The notes beneath the pieces were generated by a model. It did not search any database, had not been told where the DNA came from, and saw nothing but the letters and a program-made list of their open reading frames with translations. Shown piece after piece: positions 9,217-18,054 of a stretch of DNA of 64,000 nucleotides. The position numbers were made by a program, and so were the translations under genes. Source of the stretch: Hydrocarboniphaga sp. GTDB taxonomy: Bacteria; Pseudomonadota; Gammaproteobacteria; Nevskiales; Nevskiaceae. The stretch covers positions 1-64,000 of the forward strand of contig NZ_JAQGNT010000011.1 in the NCBI RefSeq assembly GCF_028291725.1, read 5' to 3'. Position 1 is the stretch's first letter; each line of letters opens with the position of its first letter.

Positions 9217-9230
9217 AACCCCGATCCCCG

Positions 9231-9280
9231 TGTAACTACTCTTGTAACAGGACCGTGTTCTGTTGTTACCTTCGGTTACG
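9231..9280. promoter_or_regulatory. Repeated TGTAAC/GTTAC boxes upstream of the subtilase gene
   Basis: TGTAAC occurs at 9231-9236 and 9243-9248 (12 bp spacing, same face of the helix), followed by GTTAC at 9264-9268 and 9275-9279 in the opposite orientation. The cluster lies 80-130 bp before the protease start, where a response regulator or other dimeric activator could bind. No -35/-10 pair could be assigned with certainty. Confidence 0.35.
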
Positions 9281-9358
9281 GACGGGCCCTCGTGCCCGGC
9301 CCCAAACCATCGACAAGGGAACGGCCCGCTCAAGGGCTCTACGGAGAGAGTGCGCACC

Positions 9359-10735
9359 ATGAAGAGCAAACTGCAAAGTAAACTGCTTTTAGTCACCCTG
9401 TTGGCCGCGGCGGCCAGCACCATCAGCCTAAGCGCCGCGGCGGCCGGGCGTCCCGAGCTGGTCAAGGCCAGCCTCGACGCCCAGCGCCCGTACATCACCG
9501 GCGAACTGCTGATTCAATTCAAGGCCGGAACCGCGGCCGCCGACAAGGCCGCCGCGCTGAAGCCGGTGGGCGGCAACGTGCTGCAGTCCCTGGTCAAAGG
9601 CGGCCGCGGCCAGCTCGACCTGGACCGCGTCAGCTTCGGCGGCAACGTTTCGATCGAGACCGCGATGCGTCTGCTGCAGGCCAGCCCGCGCGTCGATTTC
9701 GCCGAGCCGAACTGGGTCTACCAGCACGACACGGTTTCCAACGATCCGTACTACCTCGACGGCTCGCTGTACGGCATGTACGGCAGTAGCACCTCGCCGA
9801 GCAACATCTACGGCTCGGGCGCCGGTGAAGCCTGGGCGGTAGAACATATCTGCAGCAACAAGATGATCGTCGGCGTGATCGACGAAGGCGCGATGTATAC
9901 CCACGAAGATCTGAAGGCGAACTTCTGGACCAATCCTTTCGATGCGGTCGACGGTATCGACAACGACGGCAACGGCTACATCGACGACGTCCACGGCTGG
10001 GACTTCGACGGCAACGACAACAGCACCTTCGACGGCTCCGGCGACGATCATGGCACGCACGTGTCGGGCACCATCGCAGCGGTCGGCGGTAACGGCATCG
10101 GCGTCGCCGGCGTCTGCTGGAAGGCGAAGATCATCAGCGCCAAGTTCCTCGGCGCCAGGGGCGGCACCACGGCCAATGCGATCCTGGCGATCGACTACCT
10201 CAGCGACCTGAAGACGCGCCACGCGCTGAAGATGCCGGCAATCAACAACTCCTGGGGCGGCGGCGGTTTCTCGCAGGCGCTGAAGGATGCGATCGACCGT
10301 TCGGGTGTGGCCGAGATCCTGTTTATTGCCGCTGCGGGCAACGACGGCGTCGATGACGATGTCTCGCCGCACTATCCCTCGTCCTACGACAGCGAGACCA
10401 TCGTCTCGGTCGCCTCGATCGACAGCTCCGGAGCGCTGTCGAGCTTCTCGAACTACGGCGCGGTTTCGGTGGATATCGGCGCTCCGGGTTCCAGCATCGT
10501 CTCGACGGTGCCGTCCAAAGCCATTAATCCCAGCAAGGTCAAGTCCGCGTACGCCAGCTACAGCGGCACGTCGATGGCCACGCCGCACGTGACCGGCGCG
10601 GTCGTGATGCTGTCGTCGATCAAAAGCGGTAAGACCGCGCTGCAGCTGAAGGATCTGCTGATCAGCAAGGGCACGCCGACCGCTTCGCTTGACGGCAAGA
10701 CCAGCAGCGGCAAGCGCCTGAATCTCGGCGACTGA
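9359..10735 (+). CDS. Secreted subtilisin-like serine protease (S8)
   Basis: 458 residues from the ATG at 9359, preceded by GGAGAG; a longer frame upstream lacks support. The signal peptide is MKSKLQSKLLLVTLLAAA with cleavage after SLSAAAAG. A short propeptide (ELLIQFKAG, about residues 40-120) looks like an intramolecular chaperone/inhibitor domain. The catalytic triad is visible: Asp in GVIDEGAMYTHEDL, His in DDHGTHVSGTIAAVG and Ser in YSGTSMATPHVTGAV. The oxyanion Asn is in AAAGNDG. It ends shortly after the catalytic domain, with no C-terminal secretion domain. It stands alone as a transcription unit, with a hairpin after it. Confidence 0.94.
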   Translation: MKSKLQSKLLLVTLLAAAASTISLSAAAAGRPELVKASLDAQRPYITGELLIQFKAGTAAADKAAALKPVGGNVLQSLVKGGRGQLDLDRVSFGGNVSIETAMRLLQASPRVDFAEPNWVYQHDTVSNDPYYLDGSLYGMYGSSTSPSNIYGSGAGEAWAVEHICSNKMIVGVIDEGAMYTHEDLKANFWTNPFDAVDGIDNDGNGYIDDVHGWDFDGNDNSTFDGSGDDHGTHVSGTIAAVGGNGIGVAGVCWKAKIISAKFLGARGGTTANAILAIDYLSDLKTRHALKMPAINNSWGGGGFSQALKDAIDRSGVAEILFIAAAGNDGVDDDVSPHYPSSYDSETIVSVASIDSSGALSSFSNYGAVSVDIGAPGSSIVSTVPSKAINPSKVKSAYASYSGTSMATPHVTGAVVMLSSIKSGKTALQLKDLLISKGTPTASLDGKTSSGKRLNLGD

Positions 10736-10762
10736 TCGGCGATGCGGAGTTGAGCATTTGAT

Positions 10763-10788
10763 AAAGACCCGGCTTCGGCCGGGCCTTT
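10763..10788 (+). terminator. Terminator-like GC hairpin after the subtilase gene
   Basis: A stem CCCGGC/GCCGGG with a TTCG tetraloop, extended by AAAG/CTTT, lies 28 bp past the subtilase stop. The following T tract is short, so it may serve both this gene and the convergent prohibitin-like gene. Confidence 0.6.
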
Positions 10789-10831
10789 ACTATTTGCCGG
10801 TCGGGGATGACGAACCCGGCGGCGCGGCCGT

Positions 10832-11701
10832 CTACTTGAGGTTGATGTAAGGCACGGTTCCCCCCGGAACCATCGTCGTCGGCAGCACACCGTTCCAGCG
10901 CTCGGCTGCTGTCAATTCGACCAAGGCAGCGTTCTGACGAAGGGCTTCGCCCTTGGCACGGATCGCGGACGCTTCTGCTTCGCCGGTGATACGTGTGCCT
11001 TCGGCTTTGGCGGTCGCCTCGGCCAGCGCCGACTCGGCGCGAGCTTTGGCCTGCGTTACCGCGATGTCGGCTTTGACGCGTTCGGTTTCCAGATTCTGTT
11101 TCTGAGTCTGGATGGTTACTTCGGCCTTCATGCGCTCTTCGATCGAGCTCTCGTAGGCGTTGCTGAAATCGATGTTCTCGATCTGCACCGAGTCGACGAC
11201 GATCGGCCCTTTGACGGCGGCTCGCAGATTGGTCGCCACATCCCTCACGAAAGCGGTGCGGTCCTGTACTGCCTTGAGCGCGGTGTATTGGCCGAACGTG
11301 TTCTCCGCCACCGTCGGCGTGTTCCGGTCGATCAGGCGCGACACGGTGTTTTCGACGTTGCCGTATTCGGCATAAACCTGTTCGACCACATCCGAAGGGA
11401 TGTGATAGTTCACCGACACTCGCATTGTCGCGGTCTGTTGATCGAAGCTGTAGGCGTCGACTTTCTCGAACAGCTGGCTGTTGTTCTGCACGCTGATCTT
11501 GCGCACCGAATCGACGAACGGAATCTTCCAGTTCGCACCGGGCTCCATGATGCCGACGATCTTGCCGAAGCGCAGATGCACACCTCGTTCGCCCTGATCG
11601 ATGCTGGTGTAGCTCATCAGCAGCACGAGCACGGCGATGACCGCCGCGACACCCGACGAAATCAGCCCCGACATCGGACGACCGCTTTCAAAACCCGTCA
11701 T
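10832..11701 (-). CDS. Prohibitin/SPFH family membrane protein
   Basis: 289 residues. One N-terminal membrane segment (about residues 11-30, ISSGVAAVIAVLVLLMSY) is followed by an SPFH/Band 7 domain (GERGVHLRFGKIVGIMEPGANWKIPFVDSV) and a long alanine/glutamate-rich coiled coil (about residues 195-260, ADIAVTQAKARAESALAEAT). The overall pattern matches bacterial prohibitin-like proteins, which form membrane rings or microdomains and often modulate membrane proteases such as FtsH. It is not clearly HflC because no hflK partner is adjacent. It is the second of two leftward genes after an unknown exported protein, with a 35 bp gap. Met-10 is an alternative start. Confidence 0.88.
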   Translation of the reverse strand: MTGFESGRPMSGLISSGVAAVIAVLVLLMSYTSIDQGERGVHLRFGKIVGIMEPGANWKIPFVDSVRKISVQNNSQLFEKVDAYSFDQQTATMRVSVNYHIPSDVVEQVYAEYGNVENTVSRLIDRNTPTVAENTFGQYTALKAVQDRTAFVRDVATNLRAAVKGPIVVDSVQIENIDFSNAYESSIEERMKAEVTIQTQKQNLETERVKADIAVTQAKARAESALAEATAKAEGTRITGEAEASAIRAKGEALRQNAALVELTAAERWNGVLPTTMVPGGTVPYINLK

Positions 11702-11736
11702 GTTGCCCCCTAGTCCGAAACAAGATTCGCGAAGTA

Positions 11737-12498
11737 TCAGCGCGCAACGAAACCATTGCGTCCCAACGCGAGCTGCCTGAAATCGATGCCCTGTTGCAGG
11801 AACGATTGATTAATACACTCCTGCAGCGTGGCATAACCGGCCTCGTCGTTACGCTGCAGCAACAGCTTGCTGCCGGTCAGGGGCACCGTCGTCAGAATGC
11901 CGAGCGTCTCGGCGGATCGCTGTTTCTCCGCATCGCTCATGAACATGATCTCGGGGCTGCGCTTCAAGGACCAGGCGATCCGGTCGCGGGCCACGCGCGA
12001 ATTGCCAGGGGATGCCGTCGCCCGATTGACGATTTCCCAGGCACTCAGATAGTACGCCGCCACCACGTCCGCGATATCGCGGGCGTTGTAGCCCGAGCCG
12101 CGCAGCAACTGATCGAACTGCTGCCAGATCGCATCACTCGAAAACGCTTCGCGAATTTTCGGCATCTGCGCCGGGTCGGTCCCCTGGACCTTGCTTGCAA
12201 TCTGTTGTCGCAAGGTGCGGCTGATACCGTCGGAGGGCTGGTAGTTGAGATTGGCCGTCAGGGTTTCCGTCATACCATCGCGGGTTGTCGTCAGCGGAGG
12301 CGGGCCGGCCTTGCCGAGCAGGCTTCTCTGACCGGCCGCCAGCGTAGGCTTGCTCACCTTCTGGATCAGGCTGTTGTAGAAGCTGGCAGACAGATACAAG
12401 GACGGCAATGGCGCCACATCTTCGGCGCGGCAAGGCGCGGGCAGCACGGACGCCACAATCAGCAGCCAGAATATGGAAGCAGCGCAGCGCTCAATCAT
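11737..12498 (-). CDS. Exported protein of unknown function
   Basis: 253 residues from the ATG at 12498. This start places a clear signal peptide at the N-terminus (IFWLLIVASVLPAPCRAEDV); the longer frame overlaps mnmE and lacks one. The mature part is mostly helical. YNARDIADVVAAYYLSAWE is a striking conserved-looking segment and resembles the small DUF6683-type exported proteins, but I am not certain of that family. No catalytic motif is visible. A single Cys pair at most (ECINQ) is present. It lies downstream of mnmE on the same strand and upstream of the prohibitin-like gene. Confidence 0.7.
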   Translation of the reverse strand: MIERCAASIFWLLIVASVLPAPCRAEDVAPLPSLYLSASFYNSLIQKVSKPTLAAGQRSLLGKAGPPPLTTTRDGMTETLTANLNYQPSDGISRTLRQQIASKVQGTDPAQMPKIREAFSSDAIWQQFDQLLRGSGYNARDIADVVAAYYLSAWEIVNRATASPGNSRVARDRIAWSLKRSPEIMFMSDAEKQRSAETLGILTTVPLTGSKLLLQRNDEAGYATLQECINQSFLQQGIDFRQLALGRNGFVAR

Positions 12499-12577
12499 GT
12501 CCGCATCATAAAAAACAAACGGGATATTCCGGTCGATCGACATCGCCTTCCGGCTACCGCCTGTCGTTTGCCACCGA

Positions 12578-13999
12578 TTATTTGCCGATGCAGAAGCTTG
12601 AGAATATCTGTCCCAGCAGGTCGTCGGTGGTGACGGTGCCGGTGATCTCACTCAGTTCCTGCTGGGCCAGACGTAGTTCTTCGGCGATGGTTTCCGCCGG
12701 CTGGCGCTGCTCCAGTCGGTTCTGCGCCTGCTGCACGTGGCCGCTGCAGGCCGCCAGCGCGACCACGTGCCGGGTGCGCGCGGTGAAAACGGTCTGCTGG
12801 TCGGCTCCGCCGGCGCTCCAGCCCGCTAAATGGCGCAGTTCGTCGCGCAGCAGATCGAAGCCCTGTCCGGTGACGGCGCTGACTCGCAGCTCGGTGCCGG
12901 TATCGGTCTGTCGTCGCAGCGGCGGCGCGCCGCTCAGATCGCATTTGTTGCGAATCAGCAGGCGCGGCACGTCAGCCGGCATGCGCGCCAGCAGCATGCG
13001 GTCCGCCTCGGCTTCAGGATCGCGATCGTCGAAGACGAACAGGATCGCCTCGGCCTTTTCCACTGCGGCCCAGGCGCGACGGATGCCCTCGCGCTCGATC
13101 GCATCGCCGGTGTCGCGCAGCCCGGCGGTATCGATCACCGTGACCGGCAATCCGTCGAGCAGTAGGTGTTCGCGCAGCACGTCGCGCGTGGTACCAGGCT
13201 GATCGCTGACGATCGCGGCGTCCGCGCCGGCGAGCCTGTTCAACAGGCTGCTCTTGCCGACATTGGGCTGCCCGGCGATGGCGACCACGAGGCCGTCGCG
13301 CAGGCGGCGACCTTGCGCGGTCTGAAGCTGCAGGCCCGCCAGCGCGTCGCGCCAGGCGCGCAGACGCTGATGCAGCTGCGCGTCGGCTAGCCAATCGATG
13401 TCTTCGTCGGAGAAGTCCAGCGCGCCTTCGATCCACGCGCGGATCTGCATCAGCTCGTCGGCGAGAGCCTGCACCTGGCGCGAGAACTCGCCTTCGAGTG
13501 ACCGCTGCGCCGCGGTGACGGCTTCGCGGCTGGACGCGTCGATCAGATCGGCAACCGCCTCCGCCTGCGCCAGATCGAGCCGGCCGTTGACGAACGCGCG
13601 CTCGGAGAATTCACCGGGCCTTGCGACCCGGGCTCCGGCAGCACAGGCCGCTTGCAGCAACAGGTCGAGTAACACCGGCCCGCCATGAGCCTGGAGTTCG
13701 ACGAGGTCTTCGCCGCTATAGGAATTCGGAGCGGCGAAACTCAGCACGAGTCCGCGATCCAGGACATAGCCGCCGGCGTCGCGGAAAGCGCGTAGGCCGG
13801 CTTGTCGCGGCGGCGGCAGCGATCCACAGATTTTCTCGGCGGTGGTTCGCGCCAGCGGGCCGCTCAGCCGCAGCACGCCGATCGCGCCGCGTCCTGCTGC
13901 GGTCGCGATCGCGGCGATGGTGTCCGTCGTCACGACCGAATCCGATGCGCTTGCCGCGGTCCGGCTATTTCGCCGACGGCTTTGGCTTGTGCTCGTCAC
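12578..13999 (-). CDS. mnmE: tRNA modification GTPase MnmE (TrmE)
   Basis: 473 residues. With MnmG it installs the 5-carboxymethylaminomethyl group on wobble uridine of certain tRNAs. The N-terminal folate-binding domain starts at TDTIAAIATAAGRGAIGV. The inserted G domain has G1 GQPNVGKSS, G2 region DQPGTTRD, G3 DTAGLRD and G4 NKCDL. The C-terminus ends in the invariant FCIGK. The ATG at 13999 overlaps the end of yidC by 35 bp and adds about 22 low-complexity residues before the conserved start; a GTG at 13933 is an equally reasonable start. mnmG, usually nearby in gammaproteobacteria, is not next to it. Confidence 0.96.
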   Translation of the reverse strand: MTSTSQSRRRNSRTAASASDSVVTTDTIAAIATAAGRGAIGVLRLSGPLARTTAEKICGSLPPPRQAGLRAFRDAGGYVLDRGLVLSFAAPNSYSGEDLVELQAHGGPVLLDLLLQAACAAGARVARPGEFSERAFVNGRLDLAQAEAVADLIDASSREAVTAAQRSLEGEFSRQVQALADELMQIRAWIEGALDFSDEDIDWLADAQLHQRLRAWRDALAGLQLQTAQGRRLRDGLVVAIAGQPNVGKSSLLNRLAGADAAIVSDQPGTTRDVLREHLLLDGLPVTVIDTAGLRDTGDAIEREGIRRAWAAVEKAEAILFVFDDRDPEAEADRMLLARMPADVPRLLIRNKCDLSGAPPLRRQTDTGTELRVSAVTGQGFDLLRDELRHLAGWSAGGADQQTVFTARTRHVVALAACSGHVQQAQNRLEQRQPAETIAEELRLAQQELSEITGTVTTDDLLGQIFSSFCIGK

Positions 14000-15653
14000 G
14001 CTCGATCTTGCGCGTGATGTACCACTGCTGCGCGATGCTGATCGTGTTCGATACGCACCAGTACAGCACCAGGCCCGCCGGGAAGAACGCGAAGAAGCCC
14101 GTGAGTGCTATCGGCATCACGTTCATCATCTTCTGCTGCATCGGGTCCATCGTCGCGCTCTGGCCCGACAGGCGCTGCATCGTGAACATGCTGATGCCGT
14201 AGATCACCGGCAGCACGAAGAACGGATCGGGCGAGGTCAGATCGTTGATCCACAGTGCGAAATCGGCCTGGCGCAGCTCAACGCTTTCCAGAAACACCCA
14301 GTACAGCGCGAAGAACACCGGCATCTGCACCAGCAGGGGCCAACAGCCCGCGAGCGGATTGAAGCCCTCTTTCTTGTACAACTCCATCATCGCCTTGGAC
14401 ATGCGCTCGCGATCACCCGCGTAGCGCTCCTTGAGGTCGGCGATGCGCGGTGCGAACTTGCGCATCTTCGCCGTGGAGCGGTACTGCGCGGCCGACAGCG
14501 GATAGAACGCACCCTTGACCAAAATCGTCAGCAGGATGATCGCGACACCCCAGTTGCCGGTGTAGTGATGCAGCTTTTCCATCAGCCAGAACAGCGGCTC
14601 GGAGATCGCGGTCAGGAAGCCGTAGTCGACGGTGAGTTCCAGACCCTTGGCGGCCTTGCCGATCGAGTCCTGCAGCTTGGGTCCGACATAGAGCTTGGTC
14701 GTGAAGGTCTGCTCGGCCTGCGGCGCGATCGTCGACACCGGGCCGAGATATTGCGCGACGTAGCGCTGATCGCGGCCCGGCTTGCCTTCGAAATGATTCT
14801 TCTCGTTCGCCGGCGGCAGGATCGCCGCGACGAAATAGTGCTGCAGCATTGCGATCCAGCCGCCTTGCTGGTCGACGCTGTATGCCTCCTTGTCGAGATC
14901 CTTGAACGTGTGCTTGCGAAAACGGTAGGCCTCGGAACCGGGCTTGGCTTCATACACACCGAAACCGGTGTAGGTATGAACAAAGCGCGGCTCCTCGGCA
15001 ACCGGTACCGACGTGCGCACGATGCGCACGTACGGGCTCGCGGTCAGCGCTTCGCCGCTGCCGTTGACGACCTGCTGGATGAGTTCGATCTCGTAGCTGC
15101 CGCGGTGGAAGCGATACGTCTTGATCACCTTGTTGCCGGCCGCGTCGCTGCGCTCGAGCGGCACGTCGAGCGTGTCGGTGCCGTCGGCCATCCGGTATTC
15201 GGCCTGCGCGCTGCTGAAGTCATCCAAATGGCTGCCTAGCGCCTTGTCAGAGCCGGCAACGCCACTCTGCAGCACGTAGAAATGGCCGTCGCGATCATTG
15301 AACAGGGGCACGTTCTTTTCGGGCTGCTTCTTCGACAGCGGATAACCGATCAGCTCGAGCCGGCGCAGGTCACCGCCAACGCTGGCGATTTCGCCGACGA
15401 AAAGATCGGTTCGCACTTCGATGCGCGTGTTCTTGGCCGGCGTCACAGCAGCTGGCGTCGTGGGCGCGTCCGGCACGCCGATCGTCGGCACATCGCTATC
15501 GGACTTGCGATCGTCGGCCAGCGTCGCCTGGGTGGCGGCGGTATCCGGCGGTGTCAGTTCCGGTTTCGGGCCGTGCTCCGTCTGCCAGGCCTGGTAGATG
15601 AAGAACAACAGCACGCCGAGCACGGCAAGCAAGATGAAGCGACGGTTTTCCAT
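13965..15653 (-). CDS. yidC: Membrane protein insertase YidC
   Basis: 562 residues starting at the ATG encoding MENRRFILLAVLGVLLFFIY; the open frame extends upstream but this is the canonical YidC start with its first membrane helix. A large periplasmic domain (about residues 60-360) follows, then the conserved insertase core with NWGVAIILLTILVKGAFYPL, MQKMMNVMPIALTGFFAFFPAG and a charged C-terminal tail. The core Arg sits in the hydrophilic groove region QYRSTAKMR. It helps SecYEG insert and fold inner-membrane proteins. It is in the classic rpmH-rnpA-yidD-yidC-mnmE series, 8 bp after yidD. Confidence 0.97.
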   Translation of the reverse strand: MENRRFILLAVLGVLLFFIYQAWQTEHGPKPELTPPDTAATQATLADDRKSDSDVPTIGVPDAPTTPAAVTPAKNTRIEVRTDLFVGEIASVGGDLRRLELIGYPLSKKQPEKNVPLFNDRDGHFYVLQSGVAGSDKALGSHLDDFSSAQAEYRMADGTDTLDVPLERSDAAGNKVIKTYRFHRGSYEIELIQQVVNGSGEALTASPYVRIVRTSVPVAEEPRFVHTYTGFGVYEAKPGSEAYRFRKHTFKDLDKEAYSVDQQGGWIAMLQHYFVAAILPPANEKNHFEGKPGRDQRYVAQYLGPVSTIAPQAEQTFTTKLYVGPKLQDSIGKAAKGLELTVDYGFLTAISEPLFWLMEKLHHYTGNWGVAIILLTILVKGAFYPLSAAQYRSTAKMRKFAPRIADLKERYAGDRERMSKAMMELYKKEGFNPLAGCWPLLVQMPVFFALYWVFLESVELRQADFALWINDLTSPDPFFVLPVIYGISMFTMQRLSGQSATMDPMQQKMMNVMPIALTGFFAFFPAGLVLYWCVSNTISIAQQWYITRKIERDEHKPKPSAK

Positions 15654-15661
15654 TGTGTTCG

Positions 15662-15928
15662 TTAATGCCTGTTGGGCTTGTTTAGGCTGCAGCAGTCTCG
15701 CCGGTCGGCGCGACTGGCTGGCGGCACGGGATCGAAGCCGCCGGGGTTCAGGGGATGGCAGCGCAGAATGCGCCGCGCCGCTAGCGTAGCGCCTCGCGCA
15801 AGACCGTGCTGTTGCAGAGCCTCGACCGCGTAGTGCGAGCATGAGGGATAGAAGCGGCAGCGCGGCGGCAGCAGCCGGCTGATGAATCGCTGATAGAAGC
15901 TGATCAGGAGGACGAGGATGCGGACCAT
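15662..15928 (-). CDS. yidD: Membrane protein insertion efficiency factor YidD
   Basis: 88 residues from ATG 15928, which matches the usual start [15 protein letters not shown]. The short hydrophobic/amphipathic N-terminus and the core [15 protein letters not shown] and [18 protein letters not shown], with its three conserved cysteines, are the haemolytic DUF37/YidD signature. It assists membrane protein insertion together with YidC. It overlaps the end of rnpA by 25 bp, as in most bacteria. Confidence 0.95.
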   Translation of the reverse strand: MVRILVLLISFYQRFISRLLPPRCRFYPSCSHYAVEALQQHGLARGATLAARRILRCHPLNPGGFDPVPPASRADRRDCCSLNKPNRH

Positions 15929-16263
15929 CGTTGGGCGATGCGGATCCAAAGCTTCTGCAGGTCGGCGTTGAACTCGACGCCAGGGCGAGTACGTGCCGCG
16001 GGTTTGGCCATGATCACGATGTCGCAGTTCGGCAGGCGATCCTGGGCTTCGCGAAAACTGGCTCTGATCTGACGCTTGAGACGATTACGGTCGACTGCCA
16101 AGGCGGCCTGCTTGCGCGAGATGGCCAGGCCGAGCCGGGCCTGGTCGATCGCGCCGGCAACGACGACGGCGGTCAGCAGCGGCGTGGTTTCGCGCCTGCC
16201 GCTTTTGAATACCCGCTCGAAATCCGCAGGCTTCAGCAGACGCGAGCGCCGGGGGAAGCGCAA
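15904..16263 (-). CDS. rnpA: Ribonuclease P protein component
   Basis: 119 residues. The protein subunit helps the RNase P RNA cut 5' leaders from tRNA precursors. [17 protein letters not shown] is the conserved front and the RNR motif is present as [13 protein letters not shown] in the central helix. It lies 28 bp after rpmH on the same strand, the usual operon, and overlaps yidD downstream. Confidence 0.96.
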   Translation of the reverse strand: MRFPRRSRLLKPADFERVFKSGRRETTPLLTAVVVAGAIDQARLGLAISRKQAALAVDRNRLKRQIRASFREAQDRLPNCDIVIMAKPAARTRPGVEFNADLQKLWIRIAQRWSASSSS

Positions 16264-16291
16264 AGGCGCTCGCGCCCGGACGCCGCCGGCT

Positions 16292-16429
16292 TCAGACCGG
16301 CGTCAGGCGGGCACGACCCTTCGCACGACGACGGGCCAGGACCTTGCGGCCCCCGACGGTCGCCATGCGGGCGCGGAAACCGTGGGTGCGCTTACGGCGC
16401 AGCGAATGCGGCTGAAAGGTGCGTTTCAT
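16292..16429 (-). CDS. rpmH: Ribosomal protein L34
   Basis: 45 residues, read directly on the minus strand: it begins [20 protein letters not shown] and ends [14 protein letters not shown]. This is the complete and typical L34 sequence, very rich in Arg and Lys, part of the large ribosomal subunit. It is first gene of the rpmH-rnpA-yidD-yidC-mnmE series and divergent from dnaA, as at most bacterial origins. A frame this short is easily missed by length cut-offs. Confidence 0.98.
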   Translation of the reverse strand: MKRTFQPHSLRRKRTHGFRARMATVGGRKVLARRRAKGRARLTPV

Positions 16430-16722
16430 GGCGGGTCATCGGCAACAGCAAAAAAGGGCGCGGATTGTAGCGGCAAGCTGCTCCGGCTCACAAGCGGTGG
16501 TCCCAGCGGAGCTGCCGTCAGCGCCGTTTTTGGCTGTGGATAACTTGGCGGCGGCCGGTTAAACTCGGCCGATAAACCCGCTTTGCGCTGGGCAGCCGCC
16601 GATGTCGCTGCAGCGGAACAACAACTTTAATCGCGGGACGCTTTCTCCTTGATGCCGCAACGTCTGCCCCCTTCGTCGATCGCTTTTCCGGCTCCCTGTT
16701 CGGCCGATGAGCACGCAGCTCT
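16430..16722. promoter_or_regulatory. rpmH-dnaA divergent promoter region with one DnaA box
   Basis: This 293 bp gap contains one perfect DnaA box (TGTGGATAA, the reverse of TTATCCACA) at 16535-16543, about 180 bp before dnaA. It fits autoregulation of dnaA by DnaA. No cluster of boxes or long AT-rich stretch was seen here, so the main origin is more likely on the other side of dnaA. Confidence 0.6.
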
Positions 16723-18054
16723 ATGAACCTCGGTGAAACCGATACCTGGTCGCGCTGTGTCAACTGGCTCGAGGGTGAGTTGAGCGGCCAGGACGTCAGC
16801 ACTTGGATACGGCCGCTGGTGATCAAACGCTTGTCGGACCGTTTGCTGGTGGTGGCTCCAAACCGTATGGTCATGGAGCGCGTCCGGGCCGATTTCGTCT
16901 CGTCGATCCAGCGAGCTTGGCTGGCCTGCGACGGCGCCGACCTGCCGATCGAAATCAGCACGTCCAGTGAACCTCGCCTGGCGGCCGGTCCTGGCAATTC
17001 TTCGCCGGCGATGGTCGAGCCGGAGCGCTGGACCCAGAATGGGAAGCTGGATCCACGCTACTCCTTTGAAAGTTTCATCCAGGGCAAGTCGAACTCTCAG
17101 GCGCGCGCAGCCTGCCAACATGTGGCTGAATCACCTGGCGTCGCTTACAACCCGCTGCTGATCTATGGGGCCTCGGGCCTGGGCAAGACTCACCTGATGC
17201 ACGCCATCGGAAACGCGCTGCTGATGCGCTCGGCTCGAGCCCGGGTGGTGTATGTCGGCGCCGAGCAATGGGTAACGCAGTTCGTCGCGGCACTGCGCCA
17301 CAACAATACCGAGGAATTCAAGAGCTTTTATCGCTCCGCCGACGCCCTGTTGATCGACGATATTCATTTCTTTGCTGGCAAAGCCGTCAACCAGGAAGAG
17401 TTTTTTCATACTTTCAATACCTTGATGGATGGGCGCAAGCAGATCGTGCTGACCTGCGACCGCTTTCCCAAAGAGCTGGACCGGCTGGATGATCGGCTGA
17501 AGTCCCGTTTCAGCTGGGGCCTGACCGTGTCGGTCGAACCACCAGATCTGGAGACGCGGGTCGCGATCCTGCTGGCCAAAGCCGAACAGTTTCATTTGAG
17601 CCTATCGACGGACGTGGCTTTTTTTGTTGCCCAGCACATCCGCTCCAACGTGCGTGAACTCGAAGGTTCTCTGCTGCGGCTGGCGGCTGGCGTGCGGCTG
17701 CAGGGCGAGACCATCAGCATCGAGTTTGCACGGCACACACTGCGTGACATGCTGGCGCACTACGAGCGGCTGGTGACCATCGACAACATCATGGGAACCG
17801 TCAGCAAGTACTTCAACATTCAGATGAAGGAGCTGCGCTCGCCGAGGCGGAATCGTTCGCTGGCTCGGCCACGGCAGATAGCGATGTGTCTGGCGCGGGA
17901 ATTAACGCAACACAGCTTGCCGGAAATCGGCACCGCGTTCGAGAAAGATCACACCACGGTATTGCATGCCTGTCGTACGGTAGCGAAGCTGAGAGAAGAA
18001 GATGCGCGGGTCCGCGAAGACTACGAGAATCTGCTACGCCAGCTCAGTTTTTAG
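16723..18054 (+). CDS. dnaA: Chromosomal replication initiator protein DnaA
   Basis: 443 residues, normal length. It binds DnaA boxes at oriC, melts the DNA and loads the helicase. Domain I is at residues 1-90 (WSRCVNWLEGELSGQDVSTW). The AAA+ module has Walker A GASGLGKTH near 148, Walker B LLIDDIHFF near 209 and sensor motifs after it. The C-terminal DNA-binding domain has the DnaA signature CLARELTQHSLPEIGTAF followed by KDHTTVLHA near residues 386-412. First gene of dnaA-dnaN-recF-gyrB. Confidence 0.99.
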   Translation: MNLGETDTWSRCVNWLEGELSGQDVSTWIRPLVIKRLSDRLLVVAPNRMVMERVRADFVSSIQRAWLACDGADLPIEISTSSEPRLAAGPGNSSPAMVEPERWTQNGKLDPRYSFESFIQGKSNSQARAACQHVAESPGVAYNPLLIYGASGLGKTHLMHAIGNALLMRSARARVVYVGAEQWVTQFVAALRHNNTEEFKSFYRSADALLIDDIHFFAGKAVNQEEFFHTFNTLMDGRKQIVLTCDRFPKELDRLDDRLKSRFSWGLTVSVEPPDLETRVAILLAKAEQFHLSLSTDVAFFVAQHIRSNVRELEGSLLRLAAGVRLQGETISIEFARHTLRDMLAHYERLVTIDNIMGTVSKYFNIQMKELRSPRRNRSLARPRQIAMCLARELTQHSLPEIGTAFEKDHTTVLHACRTVAKLREEDARVREDYENLLRQLSF

